Origin: Planctomycetota bacterium
GTDB lineage: Bacteria > Planctomycetota > Planctomycetia > Pirellulales > Lacipirellulaceae
Reading direction: 5' to 3'
DNA: 64,000 nucleotides
NCBI GenBank assembly: GCA_029781135.1
Contig: JAKOXH010000066.1
Location: 82,879-146,878 of the forward strand
Of this stretch, positions 8,761-17,170 are shown one piece after another; position 1 is the first letter of the stretch, and each line of letters begins with the position of its first letter. A model generated the notes under the pieces. That model was not told where the DNA came from. It was given only the letters and a program-made list of their open reading frames with translations, and did no database searches. The position numbers and the translations under genes were made by a program.

Positions 8761-9258
8761 ATGAGCATGTTTATTGGAGAAGCCTTGGCAGGCGAAGGCA
8801 ATGAAATCGCCCACATTGACCTCCTCATCGGCGATAAGGAGGGCCCGGTCGGCCACGCCTTTGCCAATGCCTTGGCCCGCCAGAGTGAAGGCCATTCGAA
8901 CCTGCTGGCGGTGTTGACGCCGAATTTGGCCGTCAAACCAGCGACCGTGATGATCACCAAGGTGACGATCAAAGGCGCCAAGCAGGCTGTGCAGATGTTT
9001 GGTCCTGCCCAGGCCGCGGTGGCCAAGGCCGTTGCCGATTCAGTGGCCGAAGGCGTGATTTCCAAGAAGCAGGCGGAAGACTTCGTTTGCGTTTGCGGTG
9101 TCTTCATCCATTGGGAAGCCGCCGACGACAAGAAGATCTACGACTACAACTATACGGCCACCAAGGACGCGCTCAAGAACGCCATGACGGGCAAACCGAC
9201 CGCCGATGAAATGATCGCCGGCAAAGACAAAGCCGCCCACCCGTTCCGCGGGTTTTAA
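8761..9258 (+). CDS. fae: Formaldehyde-activating enzyme
   Basis: Fae condenses formaldehyde with tetrahydromethanopterin (H4MPT) to methylene-H4MPT in the cytoplasm. The 165-residue protein starts MSMFIGEALAGEGNEIAHID, with the catalytic His at position 18, and continues LLIGDKEGPVGHAFANALA, VLTPNLAVKPATVMITKVTI, AQAAVAKAVADSV and GVFIHWEAADDKKI, all hallmark segments of Fae. The ATG at 8761 has AGGAGC upstream; the frame is open further upstream but the extra sequence does not belong to Fae. The methylene-H4MPT dehydrogenase gene follows on the same strand, so two consecutive steps of the C1 oxidation or detoxification pathway are encoded together. An inverted repeat of GGAGACAA words separates them. 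Confidence 0.97.
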   Translation: MSMFIGEALAGEGNEIAHIDLLIGDKEGPVGHAFANALARQSEGHSNLLAVLTPNLAVKPATVMITKVTIKGAKQAVQMFGPAQAAVAKAVADSVAEGVISKKQAEDFVCVCGVFIHWEAADDKKIYDYNYTATKDALKNAMTGKPTADEMIAGKDKAAHPFRGF

Positions 9259-9323
9259 GTCACTCGCGGTCAAACGGCAGTTCGCGTTTAGCCGCGGCGC
9301 AACGCGAAGCGAAGCACCGTCAA

Positions 9324-9410
9324 AGACAAGGAGACAAGGAGAAGGGGAGACAAGGAGATGCGATCGTCAGCAGTTCTCCATGTCTCCATGTCTCCTTGTC
9401 TCGTTGTCTA
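9324..9410. repeat. Inverted repeat of GGAGACAA words
   Basis: The left arm (9324-9359) repeats GACAAGGAGA three times. The right arm (9375-9410) repeats TCTCCATG and TCTCCTTG as its imperfect complement. It lies 65 nt behind the fae stop codon. The same word set recurs inside the ATP-grasp coding sequence near 50.81-50.93 kb. Confidence 0.85.
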
Positions 9411-9442
9411 AATTGGCAAGTCGCGATCCAATTGGAACCGCT

Positions 9443-10342
9443 ATGTCTTACAAGAAGATCCTCCTCTGCCTCGATAGCGATCCGCAGCCCAGTGTGTTTG
9501 ATGGCGTGGTAGCGGTGGATGCCGGTGTCGATCACTTGTTCCGGCATGGCGGCGTCACGCCCGAGGGCGTGCGTGACCTTGTGTACGGCGCGATGTTCAC
9601 CCGTGGACCGGCCGATCTCAAGAACACGGCCGTGTTCATTGGCGGTTCTAATGTCGAGGAAGACGAAAAGCTGCTGGCCAAAGTGCGGGAGTGCTTTTTT
9701 GGCCCGATGCGAGTTTCCGTCATGCTCGATTCCAATGGCGCCAACACGACGGCTGCAGCCGCAGTGCTGTGTGCAATGAAACACTTGAAACCCTCTCCTT
9801 TTGGGAGAGGGCAGGGTGAGGGCGCCCTGGCCGGAGTTGCCGCCACCGTTCTCGCCGCGACGGGCGCCGTTGGTCGCCGAGTAGTGCGTCTATTGGCTCG
9901 CGAGGGCGCGAATATCCACGTCGCGTCGCGGCAGCTTGGGCGTGCTCAGCAGGTTTGCGATAGCGTCAAGAGGACTTGCGAACATGCTCAGCTCACGGCT
10001 TTTGAAAGTCGCAACGCGGACTCTACTCAAGCGGCCGTGGATGGTGCGAGCGTTGTGATCGCGGCGGGCGCTCCTGAGGCGGAGCTTCTTTCCGATGACC
10101 TGCGCCGGCAATGCAAATCGCTCAAAGTGGCCATCGATCTGAATGCCGTGCCACCGGCGGGTATCGGGGGCGTTGGTCCGCAAGACAAAGCCGTCGAACG
10201 CGATGGCCAAATTTGCTACGGGGCGATCGGGGTGGGCGGTCTCAAGATGAGACTCCACAAAGCAGCCATCCGCCGTTTGTTCGAGTCGAATGACGCCGTG
10301 CTCGATGCCGAGGAGATCTTCGCCCTGGGCGCGGATTTATGA
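9443..10342 (+). CDS. Methylene-tetrahydromethanopterin dehydrogenase (MtdB/MtdC type) with in-frame repeat insertion
   Basis: The enzyme oxidises methylene-H4MPT to methenyl-H4MPT with NAD(P). The ATG at 9443 gives MSYKKILLCLDSDPQPSVFD, matching the family N-terminus. Further markers are DAGVDHLFRHGGVTPEGV, FTRGPADLKNTAVFIGG, MLDSNGANTTAAAAV, a Rossmann nucleotide site VAATVLAATGAVGRRVVRLL, and IGVGGLKMRLHKAAIRRLFES near the end. The 299-residue length is slightly long because residues 117-127 (PSPFGRGQGEG) are encoded by a 33-bp CCCTCTCC-type repeat lying between the substrate domain and the nucleotide-binding domain. Planctomycetes are known to have the MtdC class; I cannot separate MtdB from MtdC by eye. 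It follows fae by 185 bp. Confidence 0.93.
   Translation: MSYKKILLCLDSDPQPSVFDGVVAVDAGVDHLFRHGGVTPEGVRDLVYGAMFTRGPADLKNTAVFIGGSNVEEDEKLLAKVRECFFGPMRVSVMLDSNGANTTAAAAVLCAMKHLKPSPFGRGQGEGALAGVAATVLAATGAVGRRVVRLLAREGANIHVASRQLGRAQQVCDSVKRTCEHAQLTAFESRNADSTQAAVDGASVVIAAGAPEAELLSDDLRRQCKSLKVAIDLNAVPPAGIGGVGPQDKAVERDGQICYGAIGVGGLKMRLHKAAIRRLFESNDAVLDAEEIFALGADL
9791..9823. repeat. CCCTCTCC palindromic repeat inside a coding sequence
   Basis: A 33-bp stretch begins CCCTCTCCTTTTGGGAGAGG and ends CAGGGTGAGGGC. It starts exactly on a codon boundary and adds 11 codons (PSPFGRGQGEG) without disturbing the frame. Similar repeats are common in intergenic DNA of many high-GC bacteria. Confidence 0.9.
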
Positions 10343-10480
10343 TCCACGAAGGGCACAAAAGACACGATGCGGCACACCATTTCCCGTTGTAGAATGACGG
10401 CCGCATGTTGCTGCGTGTCATTGGAGGAATTCACGATCTTTTCGCTGGTTCTTCGTGCACTTCGTGTCCTTCGTGGTTCA
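10341..10480. repeat. Inverted repeat of CACGAAG words
   Basis: The left arm (10341-10370, CCACGAAGGGCACAAAAGAC) and the right arm (10450-10480, CTTCGTGCACTTCGTGTCCT then TCGTGG) are imperfect reverse complements. The left arm begins directly at the stop codon of the methylene-H4MPT dehydrogenase gene. Confidence 0.85.
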
Positions 10481-10548
10481 AACGCTCGCCGCCCGTGTCG
10501 AAACGTAAATTTCAGCGCCGTTCGCAACCGTCTCCCATCGGTTTGAGT

Positions 10549-11058
10549 ATGCGCCGCACCACGGACGGGCGCAGTTGGGTCTTCGTTCATCCGCGTTGCG
10601 CGCGGGACCGGGCCGAGGATTTGGAAGAAGTCCACCTGATGATCGAGGCGGGCGAAGCGGATATTGCCCTGGACGAGCTTCGCTGGCTGCTATCGGGCTG
10701 CAGTGAATTCATCGCGGCCCATGTGCTCTTAGGCGAATTGGCGCGGCAGGCCGGTGATATTCCACTCGCGCGCGGCCATTACGGCGCCGGGTACCAACTC
10801 GGCCTGCAAACGTTGCGACGGGCAAAAATGCCCAAGCCGGTATTGCATTCACAGGCCGCCAATCGGCCGTTTTTTGAAGCGGGCCAAGGTCTGGCCTGGG
10901 CGCTCGAAAAACAGGGAAAGCCGCAAATGGCCGAGGAGGTCGTGGCGATGCTCAACGAGCTTGACCCGGCCGATCCGCTCCAACTCCGCGCCATGCTCGA
11001 TGAACTCCGCACGGAAGGCAAGCCGATCATCAACTTGCGCGGCGATTTTCCCAAGTGA
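10549..11058 (+). CDS. Conserved TPR-like protein downstream of the C1 genes
   Basis: The 169-residue product has helical repeats of tetratricopeptide type: HLMIEAGEADIALDELRWLL, then FIAAHVLLGELARQAGDIPL and GQGLAWALEKQGKPQMAEEV. It has no signal peptide or membrane segment, so it is probably cytoplasmic. I chose the ATG at 10549 (MRRTTDGRSWVFVHP); a GTG at 10495 would add 18 basic residues, and anything earlier runs into the repeat. It lies 206 bp behind the methylene-H4MPT dehydrogenase in the same direction, which hints at, but does not prove, a link to C1 metabolism. No enzymatic motif is seen. Confidence 0.75.
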   Translation: MRRTTDGRSWVFVHPRCARDRAEDLEEVHLMIEAGEADIALDELRWLLSGCSEFIAAHVLLGELARQAGDIPLARGHYGAGYQLGLQTLRRAKMPKPVLHSQAANRPFFEAGQGLAWALEKQGKPQMAEEVVAMLNELDPADPLQLRAMLDELRTEGKPIINLRGDFPK

Positions 11059-11507
11059 GATTGGGAATTCTTGGATGAGGGATTGGCTGCTCGCGTGGCT
11101 GGGTTTTGCGCGCGTTTTTGCGGTCGGGGGGCAAACACTGGTACATTTCGCGGTAATCGCCGGGCCGAAAGTCGGCCGGCACCGGCATCCGAGTGCGGGT
11201 GGAGCGAAGTGGACTAGCCGAGAAGAATTGCGGTTGTGGGCGGTAGATTCGGCGTGGCCGCCGACGCCAAGGGATGGATGTGTAGGAGAACGGTGCGATC
11301 GCTGCAATCGTTACAGGTGGAATCATCCCGCAGGAAATGTTGCGAAAAGGCGACGGTTGCGTTTGCACATCATGGGGCGTCGGGTAGGGTTGTGTGGTGA
11401 ACGGTCGTTCCTCGTTGTGCGCGCGGCGAGTGCCAGCAGCGAACTGTTGGGTGGTGGTGGCCGTAGAGGATGCGACGGATTCGCTTCACGTGTAAGGAGA
11501 CCAAGCC
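11059..11507. other. Gap of 449 bp without a supported gene
   Basis: Several frames are open on both strands but their translations are Arg/Pro-rich with no recognisable family and no ribosome binding site. AAGGAGA at 11494-11500 serves the small gene at 11508. Promoter sequence for that gene should be here. Confidence 0.5.
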
Positions 11508-11750
11508 ATGATGCGTTCGACATTGGCTGTCGCGGTTCTTGCTCTCAGTGTTAGCAGTGCCGGCTGTGGTTGCTGCAATTGGTGCCGTCGACCGGCGGTG
11601 GCTGCTTACCCAGCCCCAACGTTTGCGGCGCCGGCCTGCGCCCCGGCTTGCCCAGCCCCGGCCCCGGTATGCGACCCGGGCACGACGGCCCCGGTGAATT
11701 TCGGTACGCCAGTGCCGGTGGCACCCTATACGCCGCCGCCGCAATGGTGA
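11508..11750 (+). CDS. Small secreted or lipoprotein-like Cys/Pro/Ala-rich protein
   Basis: The 80-residue protein starts at an ATG with AAGGAGA seven nt upstream. Residues 1-19 are a signal sequence (MMRSTLAVAVLALSVSSAGC) ending in a weak lipobox-like S-A-G-C, so residue 20 could be lipidated. The mature part has the cluster CGCCNWCRR, then a low-complexity Ala/Pro/Cys segment (PACAPACPAPAPVC) and ends VPVAPYTPPPQW. Tiny lipoproteins of this composition are frequent in planctomycetes but have no assigned function. It stands alone. Confidence 0.7.
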   Translation: MMRSTLAVAVLALSVSSAGCGCCNWCRRPAVAAYPAPTFAAPACAPACPAPAPVCDPGTTAPVNFGTPVPVAPYTPPPQW

Positions 11751-12374
11751 GCCGTTTGAGCGGACGGTGACCGTGTAGTCGGCCACACACTGCGCTACGC
11801 TGTGGATGGTGGGCGGTGCCCACCCTGCGACTACTCGTTCAACCCCGAGCCAGCGGCGAGGCGAAACGTTGCATTCCGTCGCCGTTGGCTTCGGGTTAAA
11901 CGACCCAAGACGTTTCGGTTTTCAAGCGTTCAACAAATAGACCACAAGCTGCGCTAAAGATGGTGGGCGGTGCCCACCCTACGATGATTTTCGCGCGCGA
12001 ACTGTAACGGCGGGTTTCTGCTCCGTAAGAGATAAGGCGGTAGTTCTGCCAGCAACCACTGGGCTGCGTGGCTAGAAATGCCGATGAAGTTTCGTAAGGA
12101 ACACCCGAATTTTCCTGACCGGCAGACTGTCCTTGCTCGGCCGAGGTGGATTCGCCGCCACGGGATGTCGGCAATCGCACGCTCCGCGGACCTGGATGGA
12201 ACCCCCGGCTCATTGAAAGCGGGCAAAACTCCGACCCTCGCAATTACTACCTTGCCCACTGCCGATACACGACCAACTGCTGGTCTGTCGCCCGGACATC
12301 GGCGAATAAAGACGACTCGGAGTTTTGCCCGCCGTTCGATTGCTTGAGGAATTCGTTAGGGGGCAATCTCGAAT
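11751..12374. repeat. Gene-free gap with GTGGGC palindromes and a long-range inverted repeat
   Basis: Two copies of the palindrome GGTGGGCGGTGCCCACC lie at about 11807-11828 and 11960-11983, each preceded by similar sequence (CTGCGCTA). A 16-bp inverted repeat (GCGGGCAAAACTCCGA and its complement TCGGAGTTTTGCCCGC) lies at about 12219-12234 and 12317-12332, about 82 bp apart. No supported gene is present on either strand. Confidence 0.65.
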
Positions 12375-13118
12375 TCACATGCTTCTACGTGAGCTGCCCG
12401 AGTTTGATGCGACGAGTTGTCCTATACGAGCGCGTGTGAAAGCGGCGCGTTGCCAAAAAACTATTGTCGCCGCGATCCATAAAGTGATCGAAGATGGTTC
12501 CGGCACGGAAGTCTCTCGGTAGAGCCAGAACCCCAAAGTGGGATTTGTCGGATAGTTTTGGAATGTGCCGTGGAATGTTGATATGTAAGCAGTGGGCGGC
12601 CGCACGAACAAGGGAGGATTCACAGTTCCCGGTATGATTGTCTCACCAGCTATAGCAATTGCAGCGACGCTATTGTAGTCGTGCTCGGTTAGGCCATCCG
12701 ATAGTATCGCGCTTGTAAACCACAGCTCATCAATCAACTCGCCAGTAGCATAGATTCCCCACAACGTATCGATAAAGGAGTATGCGACGTCGAAGTTTTG
12801 CATACCACTTTCGTCGCCAAACCATGTGGTGCCAATTCCATCAAAGCCTGAAGAAATAGCCAAGGATTCGACATCCGCCAGCGATGCCAGCGTGTAACCT
12901 TCAAGAGGATTCCCAGACGCTAAAAGCGTCGGAAGAGCATTTACGGGTAATCCGTAGGTTACACCGATGTCGAGCCACTCTCGTCCGCTCACCGTGTCAT
13001 AGGTAAGCAGTCCATCGTCGACTGCAAAAAGATCGCGCGAGATGATAGCTCCATTAGAGATGTCGATGCAGACGATCGACACCAGGATGAGCGTTACAAT
13101 TCTCAGTAGTTTGTTCAT
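12375..13118 (-). CDS. PEP-CTERM sorting domain protein
   Basis: The ATG at 13118 has GAGGGAG upstream and opens a signal peptide (MNKLLRIVTLILVSIVCIDI). The middle contains GLLTYDTVSGREWLDIGVTY and LEGYTLASLADVESLAISSG, a pattern shared by exported PEP-CTERM proteins that describe a DUF1566-like domain. The C-terminus has the sorting signal VPEPSSITLWIAATIVFWQR followed by basic residues, with an unusually long tail of about 18 residues. PEP-CTERM proteins are anchored and then processed by an exosortase, linked with exopolysaccharide production; no exosortase gene is in this window. Total 247 residues. Confidence 0.85.
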   Translation of the reverse strand: MNKLLRIVTLILVSIVCIDISNGAIISRDLFAVDDGLLTYDTVSGREWLDIGVTYGLPVNALPTLLASGNPLEGYTLASLADVESLAISSGFDGIGTTWFGDESGMQNFDVAYSFIDTLWGIYATGELIDELWFTSAILSDGLTEHDYNSVAAIAIAGETIIPGTVNPPLFVRPPTAYISTFHGTFQNYPTNPTLGFWLYRETSVPEPSSITLWIAATIVFWQRAAFTRARIGQLVASNSGSSRRSM

Positions 13119-13179
13119 GAGGCTCCCTCCTCGAAAAATGCTCAAACCAATAGCACATGTTCTTTCCAGCATCCGAATT

Positions 13180-13220
13180 CTTGCGAATTCGACTACAGTC
13201 AGGCTGAAGCCTGACGTACG
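13180..13220. repeat. Short palindromes between lepA and the PEP-CTERM gene
   Basis: CGAATTCTTGCGAATTCG and the hairpin GTCAGGCTGAAGCCTGACG lie directly behind the lepA stop codon. The second belongs to the same family as the copies at 58230-58296. Confidence 0.7.
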
Positions 13221-15038
13221 TTATTTCTTCTGCCCCTCGGGTTCGCCGGTTTCGAGGACGGCGAGGAAGGCTTTTTGGGGGATGTCGACCTGGCCGATCG
13301 ACTTCATGCGTTTCTTGCCTTCTTTTTGCTTTTCCCAGAGTTTGCGTTTGCGGGTGATGTCGCCGCCGTAGCATTTGGCGGTGACGTTCTTCCGCATGGC
13401 GCTGATGGTTTCGCGGGCGATGATGCGGGTGCCGATGGCGGCTTGCAGCGGCACTTCGAACATGTGCCGGGGGATTTCTTGTTTGAGTTTTTTGATGACG
13501 GCCCGGCCGCGGACTTCGGAATCGCGGCGGTCGCACACGATCGAGAGGGCGTCGATGCGGTCGCCCTTCACGAGGATGTCGAGCCGCACGAGGTCGCCGG
13601 GGCGGTAGCCGAGAAGCTCGTAATCCATCGTGCCGTAGCCGCGGGTAGCGCTCTTGAGCTTGTCGTGCATGTCGTAGATGACATCGGCGAGCGCGAGGTC
13701 GTAGGTGAGCATGGCCCGCGTGGGCGAGAGGTACTCGGTGCGGATGTATTCGCCGCGGCGGTCGGTGCAGAGCTTCATGATGGGGCCGATGTACTCGGTC
13801 GGCAGCACAAAGTTCACGCGGACGATCGGCTGGCGGAACTCCTCGATGTCGCCCTGGTCGGGCACCTTTTGGGGCGTGTGGACTTCGAGTTCCTCGCCGT
13901 TCACTTTCGTGATTTCGTAGGTGACGTTCGGGGCCGTTTGCACGAGGTCGATGTCGGAATCTTGTTCGAGGCGCTGTTGGACGATTTCCATGTGCAACAG
14001 GCCGAGGAAGCCGCAGCGGAAGCCGAAGCCGAGCGCGTCGCTCGATTCAGGCTCGAACTCGAAACTGGGGTCGTTAATCGAGAGCTTGTTTAGGGCGTCG
14101 CGGAGTTGCTCGAAGTCTTGGCCGTCGCTCGGGTACAGGCCGCAGAAGACCATGCGCTTTGGTTCTTGGTAGCCAGGCAGCTCGGCAGCGGGTTCGCCTT
14201 CGGCAACGGTCACGGTATCGCCAATGTGCACGTTGCCGAGCGACTTGATGTTGCAGATGATGTAGCCCACCTGGCCGGCGGAGAGCTGCTCGCGGCCGAC
14301 GCGCCGGGGCGTGAACTGGCCAATTTCAATGACATCGTGCGTGGTGCCGGCTTGCAGGAATTTAATGCGCTGCCCCTTCTTCACGGTGCCGTTCATCACG
14401 CGGATGTACGTGACCGCGCCGCGGTACTCATCGTACACGCTGTCGAACACCATCGCTTGGAGCACGGCGTTCGGGTCGCCGGTGGGCGGCTGGATGCGAT
14501 CGATCACGGCGTCGAGCACGGCTTCACAATTGAGGCCGGTCTTGGCGCTGCAGCCGATGACTTCGTCACGATCCATCGCCAGCGTGTGCTCGATTTCTTC
14601 CTTCACCTCGTCGACGCGGGCGTGGGTGAGGTCGATCTTGTTGATGACGGGAATGATGGTGAGGTCTTGTTCGAGCGCGGCGTAGGCGTTGGCGACCGTT
14701 TGGGCTTCGACGCCTTGGAAGGCATCGACGAGCAAGAGCGCGCCCTCGCAGCATTTGAGCGAGCGGGAGACTTCGTAGTGGAAGTCGACGTGGCCCGGCG
14801 TATCGATCAGGTTGAGTTCGTACTCTTGCCCGTTCTTCTTATACTTCATCGAAACGGGGTGGGCCTTGATCGTGATGCCCCGCTCGCGCTCGAGGTCCAT
14901 CGCGTCGAGCAGTTGTTCCTTCATCTCGCGGCGGCTGACCGTGCCGGTGAGTTCCAGCAGGCGATCGGCCAACGTGCTTTTGCCGTGGTCGATGTGCGCG
15001 ACGATCGAGAAATTGCGGATGAACTTGGGATCGGGCAT
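13221..15038 (-). CDS. lepA: Elongation factor 4 (LepA), ribosome back-translocating GTPase
   Basis: LepA is a translational GTPase that acts on stalled or mispositioned ribosomes. The start at 15038 gives MPDPKFIRNFSIVAHIDHGK with the P-loop AHIDHGKS. The GTPase motifs ERGITIKA, DTPGHVDFHYEV and NKIDL follow. Domain II and the EF-G-like domains follow, and the LepA-specific C-terminal domain ends KRMKSIGQVDIPQKAFLAVL. Total 605 residues, normal for LepA. The frame is open upstream of the start, but those residues have no similarity to LepA. It lies downstream of the M20 peptidase gene in the same direction, with 139 bp between them. Confidence 0.97.
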   Translation of the reverse strand: MPDPKFIRNFSIVAHIDHGKSTLADRLLELTGTVSRREMKEQLLDAMDLERERGITIKAHPVSMKYKKNGQEYELNLIDTPGHVDFHYEVSRSLKCCEGALLLVDAFQGVEAQTVANAYAALEQDLTIIPVINKIDLTHARVDEVKEEIEHTLAMDRDEVIGCSAKTGLNCEAVLDAVIDRIQPPTGDPNAVLQAMVFDSVYDEYRGAVTYIRVMNGTVKKGQRIKFLQAGTTHDVIEIGQFTPRRVGREQLSAGQVGYIICNIKSLGNVHIGDTVTVAEGEPAAELPGYQEPKRMVFCGLYPSDGQDFEQLRDALNKLSINDPSFEFEPESSDALGFGFRCGFLGLLHMEIVQQRLEQDSDIDLVQTAPNVTYEITKVNGEELEVHTPQKVPDQGDIEEFRQPIVRVNFVLPTEYIGPIMKLCTDRRGEYIRTEYLSPTRAMLTYDLALADVIYDMHDKLKSATRGYGTMDYELLGYRPGDLVRLDILVKGDRIDALSIVCDRRDSEVRGRAVIKKLKQEIPRHMFEVPLQAAIGTRIIARETISAMRKNVTAKCYGGDITRKRKLWEKQKEGKKRMKSIGQVDIPQKAFLAVLETGEPEGQKK

Positions 15039-15177
15039 CGGGGAGGAGGCAGGGGTGGGGATACGGGGACAGAGGGAATGCTTTAGCGTCGGCCGCCAGG
15101 CCGAATCAACCGCCAGCAATCCTCGCGTTTGGACAGCGCAAACCCTCTTGGCAGCAATATTGCAAGAACCTTTTAAT

Positions 15178-16377
15178 TTACCGCGATTCAACAGCGGTGG
15201 CTAGGCGAAGTGCGAGGCGGCGGGCTTGTTGAAATTGGGCGATATCGAGTTGTTCGGCGGCAGTGTGGATATTTCGCTGGCCGCAGCCGAGCGTGACGGT
15301 GGGGATGCCGTGGGCGGTGAACCAGTTGGCATCGAGGCCGCCGTTCGTGATGCCGAGTTCGGGGTGGAGGCCTTCAGCCTGGAGAGCGGCGGATGCTGCT
15401 ACGACACATGGTTCCTGGGGCGAGAGGCGGAAGGAATCGTAGTCGAGGTGGCCGTCGAATTTCACCCGGCCACATTGGCCGGCGGTGTTGTGAACGGCGG
15501 CGGCCGCTTCTTTGAATGCCGATTCGATTTCGCGGACGATGCGAGCGCGGAACTTCGCGTCGTGACTGCGGGCTTCGGCCCGCAAACGTACATGATCGGT
15601 AACGACGTTCGTTGCCTCGCCACCTTGGATGACACCTACGTTGCTGGTGCCAGTGTGACCATCGCGCTCGATGAAGCCGTGCCAGCCGTCGATCACGAGG
15701 TCGGCGATGGCGAGTGAAGCGATGGCGATCGCACTCACGCCTTCTTCTGGCCGATTGCCGGCGTGACTCGCAACACCTTCGATTTCGATCGTCATGCGGT
15801 AGCCGCCTGTCGCGCCGATTTTCAAAATGGCGGGCGAGCCGCCATCGAAGTTGAACGCGAGTTGCGGCTTGCCGAGCTTTGAAACTCGCAGATAACGTGC
15901 CCCGAGGAGGCCGGCTTCTTCGGCAATTGTCCACAGGAACGTAAGCGGTGGATGGGGCAGGTTGCCGCGCAGGATGTCGAGCACCGTGGCGAGCACGACG
16001 GCGGCTCCGGCGCGGTCATCGCCGCCGAGGCCGGTACCTTTGTTGGCACTGACGATGATCTTGCCTTTGCGTACCGGGCGCGAACCAACGCAGATGGGTA
16101 CCGTGTCTACGTGGGCGGCAAGCATGCGGCGCGGTCCGCGAACAGTGCCCGGCAGTTTGAGGATCAGGTTGCCGACCTGGCCGCCGAGCGGCGACCGGCG
16201 ATGGGCGTCGTCGAACGTGAGTGAATTGGCTGGCACACCGGCAGCAAGGAGTTTGCCGCGGATGAACTCCATGACGGCGGCTTCCTCGCCACTGCGGCCG
16301 GGGATGGCCATCATTTCGAGGACCATCTCCAAGGCTTCGGCATCGGAAATCGCTTTTGTGGCAGTTCGCTTGGTCAT
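15178..16377 (-). CDS. M20-family metallopeptidase (PepT-like)
   Basis: The 399-residue protein has the zinc-ligand motifs of the M20 family: MLAAHVDTVPIC (His and catalytic Asp), KGTGLGGDDRAGAAVVLA (bridging Asp), and TIAEEAGLLGARYL (catalytic Glu pair). A dimerisation lid domain follows from about residue 190 (GGYRMTIEIEGVASHAGNRP EEGVSAI), and the C-terminal metal-binding segment ITNGGLDANWFTAHGIPTVT ends with GQRNIHTAAEQLD. These resemble tripeptide aminopeptidases and related M20 enzymes. No signal peptide is seen, so it should be cytoplasmic. It is divergent from pabA, with a GCAGATG-word inverted repeat in the shared gap. Confidence 0.9.
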   Translation of the reverse strand: MTKRTATKAISDAEALEMVLEMMAIPGRSGEEAAVMEFIRGKLLAAGVPANSLTFDDAHRRSPLGGQVGNLILKLPGTVRGPRRMLAAHVDTVPICVGSRPVRKGKIIVSANKGTGLGGDDRAGAAVVLATVLDILRGNLPHPPLTFLWTIAEEAGLLGARYLRVSKLGKPQLAFNFDGGSPAILKIGATGGYRMTIEIEGVASHAGNRPEEGVSAIAIASLAIADLVIDGWHGFIERDGHTGTSNVGVIQGGEATNVVTDHVRLRAEARSHDAKFRARIVREIESAFKEAAAAVHNTAGQCGRVKFDGHLDYDSFRLSPQEPCVVAASAALQAEGLHPELGITNGGLDANWFTAHGIPTVTLGCGQRNIHTAAEQLDIAQFQQARRLALRLATAVESR

Positions 16378-16449
16378 CTTGGACCGGCTCCATTTTTCGC
16401 GGTAGACTAAGGTTTGCGAACGCCATTGTAAAGTAATGATCAGTCCGCC

Positions 16450-16523
16450 GATGACGCAGATGACCGCAGATGTGGGAAATACCTGAATTTACATTGACCC
16501 CATCTGCGCTAATCTGCGACATC
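16450..16523. repeat. Inverted repeat of GCAGATG words
   Basis: The arms GATGACGCAGATGACCGCAG (16450-16472) and CATCTGCGCTAATCTGCGAC (16501-16523) are imperfect reverse complements. It lies between two divergent starts, which is the minority position for this kind of element in this window. Confidence 0.8.
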
Positions 16524-16586
16524 TACGGACGAGAAATATGATTGCCATTGGTTCGATTCCGATCTAATCACTGTTTCGACTCTGCC

Positions 16587-17168
16587 GTGATCCTGCTCAT
16601 CGATAACTACGACTCGTTCACGTACAACCTCGTGCAGCGATTGGGTGAGATTGATTCCTCGCTGGAGATTCAAGTTCATCGTAACGATCAAATTACGGTG
16701 GACGAAATTTTGGAGCGGAAGCCCGCGCGGGTAATTATTTCGCCTGGGCCGTGCACACCGAGTGAGGCGGGGATTTCGGTCGAGTGCTGCCAGCGGTTAA
16801 AAGGACGTATGCCGCTGTTGGGCGTGTGCCTGGGGCATCAGTCGATGGGCCAGGCGTTTGGCGGCACGATCGTGCGGGCCAAGAATCTCATGCACGGCAA
16901 GACCGACATGATCCATCACGATGGCCAGCGGCTGTTCAAGGGTTTGGAGAACCCGTTTCAGGCGACGCGGTATCATAGTCTGGTGATTCAGCCGGATACG
17001 CTCTCGAAAGAGTTTGAAATCACGGCGTGGGCTGAAGAGTCGGGCGGCTATCGCGAGATCATGGGGATCGCCCACCGCGAGTACCCGATGTTCGGCCTGC
17101 AATTTCACCCAGAAAGTTTTTTGACGCATTCGGGATATCACATATTGCGGGCGTTTCTGGCGGCGTAG
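16587..17168 (+). CDS. pabA: Anthranilate/aminodeoxychorismate synthase glutamine amidotransferase subunit
   Basis: The class I glutamine amidotransferase supplies ammonia for para-aminobenzoate or anthranilate synthesis. I chose the GTG at 16587 because it yields VILLIDNYDSFTYNLVQRLG, the canonical N-terminus. The oxyanion strand VIISPGPCTPSEAG, the nucleophile elbow LLGVCLGHQSMGQAFGG (Cys in GVCLGHQ) and the catalytic His-Glu pair in GLQFHPESFLTHSGY are all present. Length is 193 residues, typical for PabA/TrpG. The synthase partner (PabB or TrpE) is not next to it, so the pathway, folate or tryptophan, cannot be decided; many bacteria use one amphibolic subunit. It is followed by a nested repeat. 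Confidence 0.93.
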   Translation: MILLIDNYDSFTYNLVQRLGEIDSSLEIQVHRNDQITVDEILERKPARVIISPGPCTPSEAGISVECCQRLKGRMPLLGVCLGHQSMGQAFGGTIVRAKNLMHGKTDMIHHDGQRLFKGLENPFQATRYHSLVIQPDTLSKEFEITAWAEESGGYREIMGIAHREYPMFGLQFHPESFLTHSGYHILRAFLAA

Positions 17169-17170
17169 AT

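Noticed and set aside
9324..9410. Direct repeats that could look like a CRISPR array
   Set aside because: Repeat units are 8-10 nt, degenerate and contiguous, with no spacers of constant length, and the arms are inverted, not only direct.
13275..15086. Long plus-strand frames across lepA
   Set aside because: They are antisense to lepA; the translations are repetitive in Asp/Val/Glu/Ala and have no family match.
16545..16565. GGTTCGATTCC resembling the T-arm of a tRNA
   Set aside because: No acceptor stem, anticodon arm or D arm could be built around it; it is close to the start of pabA.
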